From: an uncultured Piscinibacter sp.
GTDB taxonomy: Bacteria; Pseudomonadota; Gammaproteobacteria; Burkholderiales; Burkholderiaceae_C
Assembly: GCF_937952055.1 (NCBI RefSeq)
Contig: NZ_CALFYO010000020.1
Location: forward strand, 1-64,000
Length of the DNA: 64,000 bases
Direction of reading: 5' to 3'
The notes below the pieces were generated by a model. The model had not been told where the DNA came from. It ran no database searches and saw nothing but the letters and a program-made list of their open reading frames with translations. Every line of letters starts with the position of its first letter. Within the stretch, counting starts at the first letter, position 1. This document shows, piece after piece, positions 54,692-62,792 of this stretch. The translations under genes and the position numbers were made by a program.

Positions 54692-56160
54692 TTCTTCAGA
54701 GCGATTTCGTAGTCGTTGCCGCTGTAGAACTCGTTCTCCAGTCGGGTTGGGAGCTTCTTGACCACCAGGTCAGCGCCACCGTCGCTGCGCGCTGCTTCGA
54801 CAGCCTGCATGGCTCGAATCAGGTCTCGTGCTGTCGCGGTCGGCATAGCCGAGACGCGGATGGGGTGCTGAAAGACGCGCAAGTCCGCCCGGATGCGTTG
54901 GGCGACCTCTTCGTTCGGGATGGAGAAGGCCTCAGCCTCGGCGCGCGCGACGGCTGCGGCAAGGCGCTCCTCGCGAGATGGGCGAGGCCGTATGGACACC
55001 GTGACGGCCTTGCGTCGCTGCGTCGCTGTCTTCAACTTGAAGCTCGCAGGGTCCAAGAGACGGACTTCGGCCGGCGCCAAGAACTGGCCGACGTGCGTGA
55101 GGAGTCGGTCTTGTTCCTCCTCAGAGGATTCCGCCAGCTTCTGAATCGTTGCCAAGTACGCGTGTCGCGTCTGGCCGGAGCGCAGCATCATGGACTGCAG
55201 TGCCAGCCCGTTGACCCGCTTCAGGTAGGTGTCCATCGCCCTGAGGAACGCAGGCTGCTTGGACTGACACGCGGCATCGACGATGTCCTCGATGCGATTG
55301 AGCAGCCAGTCATACACCGAGGCTCCGGTGTGCTCCTTCACCGCCCAATGGGCGACGTCGCGCAGCTGCTGCTCCATGCGCTTGAACTTGGACTCAGGTA
55401 CGAGCCGCAGGCTTTCGAGCTTCTGGACGATGGCTTGGCGATTGGAAGTCGGGTTCTCGATGGTGAGCTGCTTCGAGTAGTCACGCCGGAAGCGCTCAAG
55501 GAACTCACCGAAGTCTGCCCATTGATTGCGCGCAGACGCCTCCTGCATTAGGTGGCGAACCAGCTCCTGGAAGTAGTCGATGCCGTCCGTCAGGTCCTCG
55601 ATGACCTTCTCGGCGTACTCGTAGGCATCGACGAGGTCGTGGGCGTCGCCACGCTCGGAAAGCGCGGCCTCCAAGGCGTTGCGGCAACCGCGCATGTTTC
55701 GCTGTCGGCTGCGGCTCGGTCGGTCCAAGGACCACAGCGCCTCGGCGAACAGCTTCCCAGGGCGGGAGAACCGGAAGGCCGTGACCAGGCCCGTACGGTC
55801 TGCGAACTGTTCCAGCCACCCGTCGGTGAGCAGCGCCCGGATGACCATGCTCACAAGGACGTGCGGGTCGTCTGCTTCGGGAGCGCTCAACTCGTCGTCT
55901 CCGCCCTCTTCCGCAGCGAAGCTCTGGTAGTCCCGAACGACAGGAAAGAGCAGCTCCCGCAGGGCTTCGCGGGTCAGGTTGTGGGCGTAGTCCGCCGTCG
56001 GCCCGTGCAGGCGGTCGAACAATGCACGCAGGCATGCGGCCACGAGCTCGCGCCTGGCACTGTTTAGCGGACGAAAGAAGCGAAGGCGCTCTGCCTCGAA
56101 GAACACGGGTTGACCCTCGGAGCTTTTCGCCGTGTAGTCAACGTTTTCGACCTGGGTCAA
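54688..56160 (-). CDS. jetA: Wadjet JetA (MukF/kleisin-like)
   Basis: 490 aa. TTG start 56160 with GGGAG seven bases upstream; no ATG is near. Helical kleisin-like protein with a winged-helix N-part (AERLRFFRPLNSARRELVAA, RALFDRLHG) and a C-terminal NDYEIALKK. First gene of the nine-gene operon. The promoter is in 56161-56240: TTACGT and GATAAT (read on the minus strand) spaced by 17 bp lie inside the dyad. I do not assign the Wadjet subtype. Confidence 0.9.
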   Translation of the reverse strand: MTQVENVDYTAKSSEGQPVFFEAERLRFFRPLNSARRELVAACLRALFDRLHGPTADYAHNLTREALRELLFPVVRDYQSFAAEEGGDDELSAPEADDPHVLVSMVIRALLTDGWLEQFADRTGLVTAFRFSRPGKLFAEALWSLDRPSRSRQRNMRGCRNALEAALSERGDAHDLVDAYEYAEKVIEDLTDGIDYFQELVRHLMQEASARNQWADFGEFLERFRRDYSKQLTIENPTSNRQAIVQKLESLRLVPESKFKRMEQQLRDVAHWAVKEHTGASVYDWLLNRIEDIVDAACQSKQPAFLRAMDTYLKRVNGLALQSMMLRSGQTRHAYLATIQKLAESSEEEQDRLLTHVGQFLAPAEVRLLDPASFKLKTATQRRKAVTVSIRPRPSREERLAAAVARAEAEAFSIPNEEVAQRIRADLRVFQHPIRVSAMPTATARDLIRAMQAVEAARSDGGADLVVKKLPTRLENEFYSGNDYEIALKK

Positions 56161-56208
56161 CTTCGCGCTCCCTGCGGCTTTGCTTTTCGGTACCTGTCGT
56201 TTGAAGTA

Positions 56209-56241
56209 TTATCGTCATAGCTAATTTAGCACGTAAGATAA
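56209..56241. promoter_or_regulatory. 33-bp dyad operator between jetA and WYL regulator
   Basis: TTATC-N6-GCTAA-T-TTAGC-N6-GATAA: both 5-bp blocks of each arm mirror exactly around 56225. It covers the predicted jetA -35 (ACGTAA, 56231-56236 on plus) and -10 (ATTATC, 56208-56213) and lies three bases before the WYL gene start. A dimeric WYL/BrxR-type protein binding here would block both genes. Confidence 0.75.
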
Positions 56242-56243
56242 CA

Positions 56244-57089
56244 ATGTCCAAGCCGGCCCCCCGCAATCCAACGCAACAGCGCCTACGTGAGATGGAGGTG
56301 TTGCTGCGCTGGGAGGGCGAACTCGACAACGCCAGACTCCGCGAAGTGTTTGGTGTTCAGGCGGTGCAGGCCAGTAGGCTGCTGTCCGCGTTTGTGGCCG
56401 CCTACGGCCCCGCCATCACACGCGTCTCCCCGCATGCGCCCGTCACGCCGACAAAGCAGTTCCGACCTCGTCTTGCAGGCAACTCACCAGACGAGTACTT
56501 GCGGCTCGTTGACAGCGTCGGTCCGTTGGTTCGGACCTTCGCCGTTGAGGACCTCCGCTTGGACCTTTCACCCGTGTCCTCGACCCTGTTCGCGCTGGCA
56601 ACGAAGGCCTGCCTAAAGCGTGTCGGCTTGCAGATTCGGTACAGGTCGCTGTCGGAGCCAGATGGTCGCGACCGTCTGGTCTACCCTCATTCGCTGATTA
56701 GGGCGGCACGACGCTGGCACGTTCGGGCGTGGTGCACACAGAGAGCGGCCTTCCGAGATTACGCGCTAGGTCGCATCAGCAAAGGGTCGATAGAAGGGTC
56801 TCCGAGCCCGGCCACCAAGGAAGCAGACCAGCACTGGAACGAGATGGCGAAGCTGGAGGTGGTAGCGCATCCCGCCCTTCCCACCGGCCAACTCCAGTTG
56901 TTGCAGGACGAGTACTTGGGCGGCGCGACAAGCCGCACTGTTGAAGTTCGCCGCTGTCTGGTGGGCTACACCGTTCAAGACCTACGTCTGGCCACGGATG
57001 CTCGCCGGCACATGCCTCCAGAGTTCCAGCTGCTTCTGAAGAACGCGGCTGACTTCAAGGACGACTTTGTCGTTCGCAGCGCCGCCTAG
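56244..57089 (+). CDS. WYL-domain transcription regulator (BrxR/CapW-like)
   Basis: 281 aa. An N-terminal winged HTH (LREMEVLLRWEGELDNARLR, VFGVQAVQASRLLSAF), a WYL domain at about 128-178 (LQIRYRSLSEPDG, YPHSLIRAARRWHVRAWCTQ) and a C-terminal WCX-like part. Such proteins repress BREX, CBASS and other defence operons and respond to a nucleic-acid or nucleotide signal. Divergent from jetA, with the dyad between. Confidence 0.9.
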   Translation: MSKPAPRNPTQQRLREMEVLLRWEGELDNARLREVFGVQAVQASRLLSAFVAAYGPAITRVSPHAPVTPTKQFRPRLAGNSPDEYLRLVDSVGPLVRTFAVEDLRLDLSPVSSTLFALATKACLKRVGLQIRYRSLSEPDGRDRLVYPHSLIRAARRWHVRAWCTQRAAFRDYALGRISKGSIEGSPSPATKEADQHWNEMAKLEVVAHPALPTGQLQLLQDEYLGGATSRTVEVRRCLVGYTVQDLRLATDARRHMPPEFQLLLKNAADFKDDFVVRSAA

Positions 57090-57256
57090 GGGCCTCCTGA
57101 CCAACGCAGCCGCTTGACGAAGTATGCGAGCTCCGTGAGCTCGTGCACTTCTTCGCTGCTCGCGACGAGCACGAACGCATCGGCATAGAAGCATGCAAAG
57201 TTGTTGCCTGGCCTGACGCTGCTGGGAAAGCCCCCCGCTCTCGTACCCTTCTGCAC
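57086..57256 (-). CDS. Possible small protein, convergent with WYL gene
   Basis: 56 aa. GTG 57256 with GAGGAG nine bases upstream; the frame is open further to 57403 but overlaps the kinase end. The sequence (FPSSVRPGNNFACFYADAFV, ASSEEVHELTELAYFVKRLR) looks protein-like. It would end four bases into the WYL gene end. No family; it may be a fragment. Confidence 0.4.
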   Translation of the reverse strand: MQKGTRAGGFPSSVRPGNNFACFYADAFVLVASSEEVHELTELAYFVKRLRWSGGP

Positions 57257-57347
57257 GTACGGCGGCTCCTCGGGCCTGCCAACTCCTAGCTGCGCGACCA
57301 ACCTCAAAGCTGGTGCCGCGCCGAGACGGGTCGAGCGGTCGCCAGTT

Positions 57348-59288
57348 CTAAAGCAAACCCAGGTCGGCCTGCGCCTGGGCCACCTTTCGAGCGGCCGCCT
57401 CAAGCTGTGGGGTGAGGGTCACCAACTGACTAGCTGCACGTTGTCGGAACTGCTGAAGCTCGCCGGGACCAGCCACCAAGGTTCGCTCAAGCGCAATGCG
57501 CTTGGCCGCGAACTTCGCGCGCACGGCATCCCGGTCGCTCTGGGAGACGGCCGCTGCAGGGTTGAACTGAAACTGCCGCTCGCAGCTGCGTCTCCAGTCA
57601 ACGACGGCGCGCGTCAGGCTCTCACCGAACCCTCGAACCTGCATGACTTGGCTCCGGCTGACGTCTGCAGCGGTCTCAATGCCAAACGAGCGCAGCGCCG
57701 CCTTGCGGGCCGGACCAACGCCAGGGATATTCGCCCGGTCGATGAAGCAAGTGTTCAGGAACCTCTCCTTCTGCCGCTCCTGGGCGGTGGCATGCAATCG
57801 ACTCAGCTCGTCTTGTTCGGCGCGAGGCAGGCCCTCGAGCTCGTCTTTCATCTTGGCCAACTCCGCGCGGCGCGCATGAAACCCCTCTGGTCCAGCTTCC
57901 TTCTTGGCGCGGGCTACCAGGCGGTCGTACTCCTGCTCGGCGGCGTCCGCGAAGCTCTTTCGGGCTGCACGTTCTTCGTTGCGCTTAGCGGAGCCGGCTC
58001 CTCCTGCCATCACCCATCCCGCCCATCCCACCAGCAAGCCAAGGACCCACCCGCCAGGGGCCGCGAAGGCGATGGCCACGGCGATGGCGACCGCTACTAG
58101 CCTGTAGAACGTCACCGCGCCTTCCCCAGGAATGCCGGCCGGCAGCGGCTTCGCCGTCACAGTGAAGCTGCCCGGAGTGGGAAGATTGAGGGTCGCCGGC
58201 GGTGGCACGGCTTGAATCAGCCCCCAGACCTGAGTCAGGACAAAACCAGACGAGGTCGGCGTGAAGGTGGCACCGAGGTCGACGAAGTAGACGACGCCCT
58301 GCTTCTCCAGCGCGCACCAAGGACAGGTGCCCAAATGGTCCGGATAGACGTGCATCGCCGACGAACTGCACTTCTTGAGTCTGCTGCGGACGCTATCGAG
58401 GGCAGCCACCCACTGATGTGCCGAGGGTCGAGCCCCTGAGGCTCCTTTCTCGGTGAACGCGAGATGGAACATCGACTCCATCGCATCCGGGAGCATAGAC
58501 ACGGGGATGGAGCGCGGCGGCGGACTGAATCCGCGCGACTGGTTGTCCCGGGCATAGGCATACCGGAAGTGCTTGATGTCGGTCTCAAGCGCATCTCCGA
58601 CGCCGTTGCGAAGCGGCACGCCGGAGTATGGATGGCGGCCACCAAACAGGACGTGGAATATCAGCAGAGCCAGTCCGAAGTTGTCGTGATTCGTCGTTCG
58701 GATGAAGCCGTCGAAGGACGACAGAGACTGCAGCTCTGGGGGCGTGAAGTGCGAGACGCCGACCTCGCACAGGTGCATCGTGCCGCGTGCGTTCACCTGG
58801 AACGAGTCGCTGTCGATGAGCACTACCTTGCTGTCGCGCCCGACCATGAAGCTGTTCTGGTTCACGTCGCCAATGACGTGACCATGACTATGGATAGTCT
58901 CAAAAGACGCGGCGACGTTCCGCGCCACGTATAGCAGGAAGTCCCAGGCCGCCTTCGGATAGTCCTGCCGGCGGTGTGCCGGGCTGTAGACCATGTGAAT
59001 GGGGTCCTTGTTGGACACCTTGGGCATCAGAAACCCGATGACTGGACCACCACGGCTGGGGTGTAGCGTCTCCTGTGGCCAAGCGACGTAGTTGAGGAGC
59101 TGGGAGTCGGCGGTCGACGCCATGAAACTGAGCTTGGCCTGCTTCTTCCCGTCTGGCGCCTTGTGATACAGCTTGGCAACTTGGTTGGAGAGGGCAGGAG
59201 CTTCGAAGACCGAACCTTCGCCACCTTTGCCAAGTTCGCGTCCGATTTCCACTGCGGTACCGCGTGACGTGTACAGCGTTCTCGGCAT
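57348..59288 (-). CDS. TerY-P triad Ser/Thr kinase with HhH domain
   Basis: 646 aa. Kinase domain about 1-300: GKGGEGSVFEAP, VAKLYHK (lysine), catalytic loop IGDVNQNSFMV, DSDSFQV in place of DFG, and TPPEL. A zinc-knuckle-like CPWC (about 318) follows, then two membrane helices (about 393-430), a coiled coil and a helix-hairpin-helix (IPGVGPARKAALRSFGIETA, about 518-545) that suggests DNA contact. Last gene of the TerY-PP2C-kinase operon, eight bp after the phosphatase gene. Confidence 0.88.
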   Translation of the reverse strand: MPRTLYTSRGTAVEIGRELGKGGEGSVFEAPALSNQVAKLYHKAPDGKKQAKLSFMASTADSQLLNYVAWPQETLHPSRGGPVIGFLMPKVSNKDPIHMVYSPAHRRQDYPKAAWDFLLYVARNVAASFETIHSHGHVIGDVNQNSFMVGRDSKVVLIDSDSFQVNARGTMHLCEVGVSHFTPPELQSLSSFDGFIRTTNHDNFGLALLIFHVLFGGRHPYSGVPLRNGVGDALETDIKHFRYAYARDNQSRGFSPPPRSIPVSMLPDAMESMFHLAFTEKGASGARPSAHQWVAALDSVRSRLKKCSSSAMHVYPDHLGTCPWCALEKQGVVYFVDLGATFTPTSSGFVLTQVWGLIQAVPPPATLNLPTPGSFTVTAKPLPAGIPGEGAVTFYRLVAVAIAVAIAFAAPGGWVLGLLVGWAGWVMAGGAGSAKRNEERAARKSFADAAEQEYDRLVARAKKEAGPEGFHARRAELAKMKDELEGLPRAEQDELSRLHATAQERQKERFLNTCFIDRANIPGVGPARKAALRSFGIETAADVSRSQVMQVRGFGESLTRAVVDWRRSCERQFQFNPAAAVSQSDRDAVRAKFAAKRIALERTLVAGPGELQQFRQRAASQLVTLTPQLEAAARKVAQAQADLGLL

Positions 59289-59295
59289 ATCCGGT

Positions 59296-60057
59296 TCAAG
59301 CCCTCCAGAGGGCCAACGCGAGTGTCTTGTCGTCGTCGGTACGCTCGTTTACCGGCTGACTGCCAAGGAACTTGACCAAGAGTCCCTGCAGTTGGTCTTC
59401 CTGCTCCGCGGTGGCCTTCGCCATGCCGTTGAAGAAGGGCGAGAAGAACGGCTCGTGCGGCGTATTGGTCGCCATGTTCAGCGCGAGTCGCTGGACGCCG
59501 TCAGTGAAAGCTGCAACCTTGAGCGCGCGGTCGGGATAAGACTTCGTAGCCAGCACGGTCACCGCGTCCTCGTCGGTGACGAAGTGAGTCATGTTGGCGT
59601 ACTCGCCAGACATTGGTACCACGGCGACTTCAAGCCCGGCTCCGGTGTCGACGACAACGCCACCATCGCCCACCTGCAGTACCAGCGTGCCGGTCGACGT
59701 AGACAGAACACCCAGGAACGTGCAGGCAAAGTCTCTTGCTTTGAGCCTTTCAATCTCTGCGGCAGCGTAGATTCGCTCTCGAACGGCGAGAACGATGTCG
59801 GTGGCAAGGGTGTCTCCGAGCCCGAACTCACCTTGCTTGACCTTCTTCGCGATGAGTGCTGCGGCGGCCTCGATAGCCAGCTCCGCGCCCTCGCCTCCTT
59901 TGGCAGCACTGCCCGCTCCATCCGCCACGAAGAGCGATAGAAGCGGCTGGCCGTCAGCCAACTGGTCGACCTGGGCCCAGCAGCTGTCTTGGCAAGGCGT
60001 TCCGGTATGCGCGTGGGAGGTGCCTACCTCGGAGGCGTAGACAAGTCGCCAAGTCAC
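59296..60057 (-). CDS. PP2C-type protein phosphatase of the TerY-P triad
   Basis: 253 aa. PP2C acidic motifs: SHAHTGTPCQDSC, LFVADGAGSAAKGGEGA, FTDGVQRLALN and TDDDKTLALALW. It should reverse phosphorylation by the adjacent kinase. It overlaps terY by four bases. Confidence 0.9.
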   Translation of the reverse strand: MTWRLVYASEVGTSHAHTGTPCQDSCWAQVDQLADGQPLLSLFVADGAGSAAKGGEGAELAIEAAAALIAKKVKQGEFGLGDTLATDIVLAVRERIYAAAEIERLKARDFACTFLGVLSTSTGTLVLQVGDGGVVVDTGAGLEVAVVPMSGEYANMTHFVTDEDAVTVLATKSYPDRALKVAAFTDGVQRLALNMATNTPHEPFFSPFFNGMAKATAEQEDQLQGLLVKFLGSQPVNERTDDDKTLALALWRA

Positions 60058-60713
60058 ACCGAAGCCCAGCCCTTCGGAGCCTCAAGAGGAACTTCGGTAC
60101 CCGGGGTCGAGCGCGACACCGAGCGCAGAGAGCTCGAGAGCCAGCTGAAGAGCTCGCGGAACTTCAGACCCTGCAGGGATAGCGGCTCGCGCGTGCTGAT
60201 TTTCCGCAGGGTATCCATGTCAGCGCCCTGAACGCCAATGGCGAAGAATGCGAACTTCTTCGAAGTTTCGCCTTCGCGGATGGCTTCCGCAGCCGTCGTC
60301 CAAGCGTCGGTCGGCTTGCCATCTGTAATGAGGAACACCCAGGGGCGGTAGTAGGAGACGCCATTGGCGCGGTAGTCGCGCTTGCGGTCTTCCACCATGG
60401 CGAGGGCCTGCAGAATTGCGGCCCCAGTCGGGGTGTCACCTTGGCACTGCAGTGTCGATGGGTAGAACGTAGACGCGCTCGTGAAGGGAATTTCTACCTT
60501 GACTGGACCGAACGTCACGATTCCAACCTCGACACGCTTCATCGCTAAGGCGTCCGCAGAAAGTTCGTCGCGGAACGTGGCGAGACCAGCGTTCAGTTCG
60601 TCCATTGGGCGCCCATTCATCGAACCTGAGACATCAAGGAGCAGGACGCACGGGCAGCGCGGCTCCGGATTGCTGGCGAAGTCGTTGGTCTCAAAGGAAA
60701 TCTGTTCGCTCAC
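60054..60713 (-). CDS. terY: TerY-like vWA protein
   Basis: 219 aa. Intact MIDAS site: LLLDVSGSMNGRPMDELN, GDTPTGAA and FLITDGKPTD. This is the metal-binding vWA protein that starts the TerY-PP2C-kinase triad. I recall such triads being reported as anti-phage (TerY-P). The 60714-60817 interval before it contains CACTG-N5-CAGTG at 60781-60795, a possible operator. Confidence 0.9.
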   Translation of the reverse strand: MSEQISFETNDFASNPEPRCPCVLLLDVSGSMNGRPMDELNAGLATFRDELSADALAMKRVEVGIVTFGPVKVEIPFTSASTFYPSTLQCQGDTPTGAAILQALAMVEDRKRDYRANGVSYYRPWVFLITDGKPTDAWTTAAEAIREGETSKKFAFFAIGVQGADMDTLRKISTREPLSLQGLKFRELFSWLSSSLRSVSRSTPGTEVPLEAPKGWASV

Positions 60714-60817
60714 GGACTCTCCCTAGTAAGTACGGGGTGTTGCTGAAAGTTTATCGGTGCAGCTCACTGCAAAGATGCTGCACTGTCTAGCAGTGACTTG
60801 AGAGCGGTTCTACTCCT

Positions 60818-61360
60818 CTACATGGGTGTCGTCCGCTTGCCTCGCCGGTAGTCCCACGGTGGAGTGGGCGATGGGTCACGCCAGAGCCCGATGCGATGCT
60901 GTTTCGCATCGGTCTGCGCCTCGGCGTATAGCTGGCGGTCCAGGGGCCGCTGCTCCTTGGCGTAGTTGGCGTAGTGCCAAGCTAATCCTGACGAAATCTG
61001 GGCGAGGTTGATATCTCTGCCCTCGACGAGCACCTTACCGACCAACCGGCCGTAGCGGTCTCGTTTGTGCCACTCGACGGCGACTTGCCGACGGTACGCT
61101 ATGGCGGACAACCCTTCCTTGGAGCGGTGCCCGGAGGGCTGCCCCTTTTCAGGGGCGTCGATACCCGAGAGTCGAATCCTGTGCTGGACCTTCTCCGCAT
61201 CCAGAACGGTCAAGGTGTCGCCGTCTTGAATACCGACAACCACGCCCACTAGGGTGCTTGCGAACGACGGGCCTGCGGCGACAAGAAAGAGCGCCGCGCA
61301 GATGCTTCGCGCCGCGGCACCGAACCCGTTCCAACGACGACAAACACTTGCGCTAGTCAT
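60818..61360 (-). CDS. Exported thermonuclease (SNase), second copy
   Basis: 180 aa. Signal peptide (AAALFLVAAGPSFAS region) and the full SNase motif set: IQDGDTLTVLD, RLSGIDAPEKGQPSG, KEGLSAIAYR, HKRDRYGRLVGKVLVEG and LAWHYANYAKEQ. By eye it is a close paralogue of 36890-37432, in inverted orientation. GGAGG precedes the start, and it lies three bases after the 69-aa gene. Confidence 0.88.
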   Translation of the reverse strand: MTSASVCRRWNGFGAAARSICAALFLVAAGPSFASTLVGVVVGIQDGDTLTVLDAEKVQHRIRLSGIDAPEKGQPSGHRSKEGLSAIAYRRQVAVEWHKRDRYGRLVGKVLVEGRDINLAQISSGLAWHYANYAKEQRPLDRQLYAEAQTDAKQHRIGLWRDPSPTPPWDYRRGKRTTPM

Positions 61361-61363
61361 CTC

Positions 61364-61573
61364 TCAGCGGCCTCCGAACAGCTTCTTGAGAATGTCCCAA
61401 ACACTGAAGGTGGTACGTGAATACACCCGGTTGTATGCGGCCCGTTTTGGGTTGGTCAGCCAACCCCAGCCCCGAGGCGCTTTGAAGCCCAGGCTATGGC
61501 GGACAAACCTCGCCGAAGAAGTGCGTGCGGCAATCACCTTCTTCAGCGATGGCTTGCGCATTCCGAACTTCAT
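61364..61573 (-). CDS. Small basic conserved-type protein paired with SNase
   Basis: 69 aa. AAGGAGG before the ATG. Strongly basic: MKFGMRKPSLKKVIAARTSS, then LGFKAPRGWGWLTNPKRAAY and YNRVYSRTTFS. I have seen similar short proteins near phage and island genes but know no function. Cotranscribed with the thermonuclease. Confidence 0.65.
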   Translation of the reverse strand: MKFGMRKPSLKKVIAARTSSARFVRHSLGFKAPRGWGWLTNPKRAAYNRVYSRTTFSVWDILKKLFGGR

Positions 61574-61709
61574 TGCGGCCTCCTTCTGATTTGCTCTTGC
61601 CTTCTACCAACTACTGAGGAGCAACCTCACCACGGATGATGCCAAATGCTGAGATGCGGAGCAGTTCGACCTTGTTCGCCAATGCTCCCTATGAGCCTTG
61701 GAGGAGGCG

Positions 61710-62792
61710 CTAGCCCACCGTGGCTTTGGAATGAGATTCGAGGCATTCGATGTACGAATCGTCGATTGCTTCAAAGGAGTCTGGCGCGAGCCATGCGGCA
61801 CCCCCAGCCGCGAGCGCACTCGAATACCCCCAAGACGCCACTCGTCGACATACTGCGGCGTCGCCAACCAGCCCGGCCTGAGCTCCAAGCTCTGCAATGT
61901 CGTCTGCACGGAAACTGAGCCGAGCCAGCCACCTCTCAAGGTGCTGCTTTCCCGCCAACGTGTCGGACTTGCTACGGTTGCAGCTGGGGTGGGCGAGCAC
62001 AAAGTTGTGCGCAAGGTCGCGCGGGTACTGCGAGAAGGGAATGAAGTGGTCAACGTTGGCTGAGGTCAGACTCCCTCTGCAATAGAAGCAGTGCGCACCG
62101 TCAAGGCGCCGCAATCCTTCAGCCATCGTCGAAAGTGACTGCCTCGAAGTCGAGAACAAGAACTCTTCGAGGTCATCGGCTTCGCCAAGCATGCTGTGGT
62201 TGCGGCGATTGCCCTTGACGTGCGCCAACCAGTGCGCACGTGCGAGTTGCTGAATGAGTGGCTGGAAGCGACGCAGGCAGTACATGACCCCGGGCTTCAG
62301 GCGCACCCTTCCCGGCGCAGGACGGTTATACAAGAACTCGTCGGTGGCTCCCCCGAAGTTCTGGAGGTGGGTCAGCGGCAGGGCGGACACAGTGTGCGTC
62401 ACTTTACTGAGGAGGGCTGGGTATGAGGAATGCCGGGCTGCGACTTGTGGAGAAGTTGCAGAAACCCGTGCTCGAAACTCCCCGATAGCCGAGATGACCG
62501 CAGCTTGTGGCCCGTTGTTCTGCACCAGCACACCTGGCTCCGAACCTACCCGTCCCTGACCGTAGGGAGTGACGTGCCTCCAGTAGAGGTCAAGGAATCG
62601 TTCTCCCAACTGCCTTGTCAGAAGCACGAGCTCGGAGCCATCGTCCCGTCCAAGCTCTACGGCAAGGTCAGCCAGCGCAATGAGCAGTGCGAACTTGTAC
62701 GTGGCCGTGAAATCCCCCTCTGCAAACAAGCGTTGCAGCTTGGCGAGGAAAGCCAGCTGCGCATCAGCTGACGGAGGCGAAGTCGCCGTCAC
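61710..62792 (-). CDS. HNH endonuclease domain protein
   Basis: 360 aa. An N-terminal helical region of about 230 residues precedes an HNH/zinc module at about 234-275: CFYCRG, NVDHFIPFSQYP, LAHNFVLAHPSCNRSKSD. It likely cleaves DNA. It overlaps the HIT gene by four bases (ATGA), forming a DUF3883-HIT-HNH operon. Confidence 0.87.
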   Translation of the reverse strand: MTATSPPSADAQLAFLAKLQRLFAEGDFTATYKFALLIALADLAVELGRDDGSELVLLTRQLGERFLDLYWRHVTPYGQGRVGSEPGVLVQNNGPQAAVISAIGEFRARVSATSPQVAARHSSYPALLSKVTHTVSALPLTHLQNFGGATDEFLYNRPAPGRVRLKPGVMYCLRRFQPLIQQLARAHWLAHVKGNRRNHSMLGEADDLEEFLFSTSRQSLSTMAEGLRRLDGAHCFYCRGSLTSANVDHFIPFSQYPRDLAHNFVLAHPSCNRSKSDTLAGKQHLERWLARLSFRADDIAELGAQAGLVGDAAVCRRVASWGYSSALAAGGAAWLAPDSFEAIDDSYIECLESHSKATVG

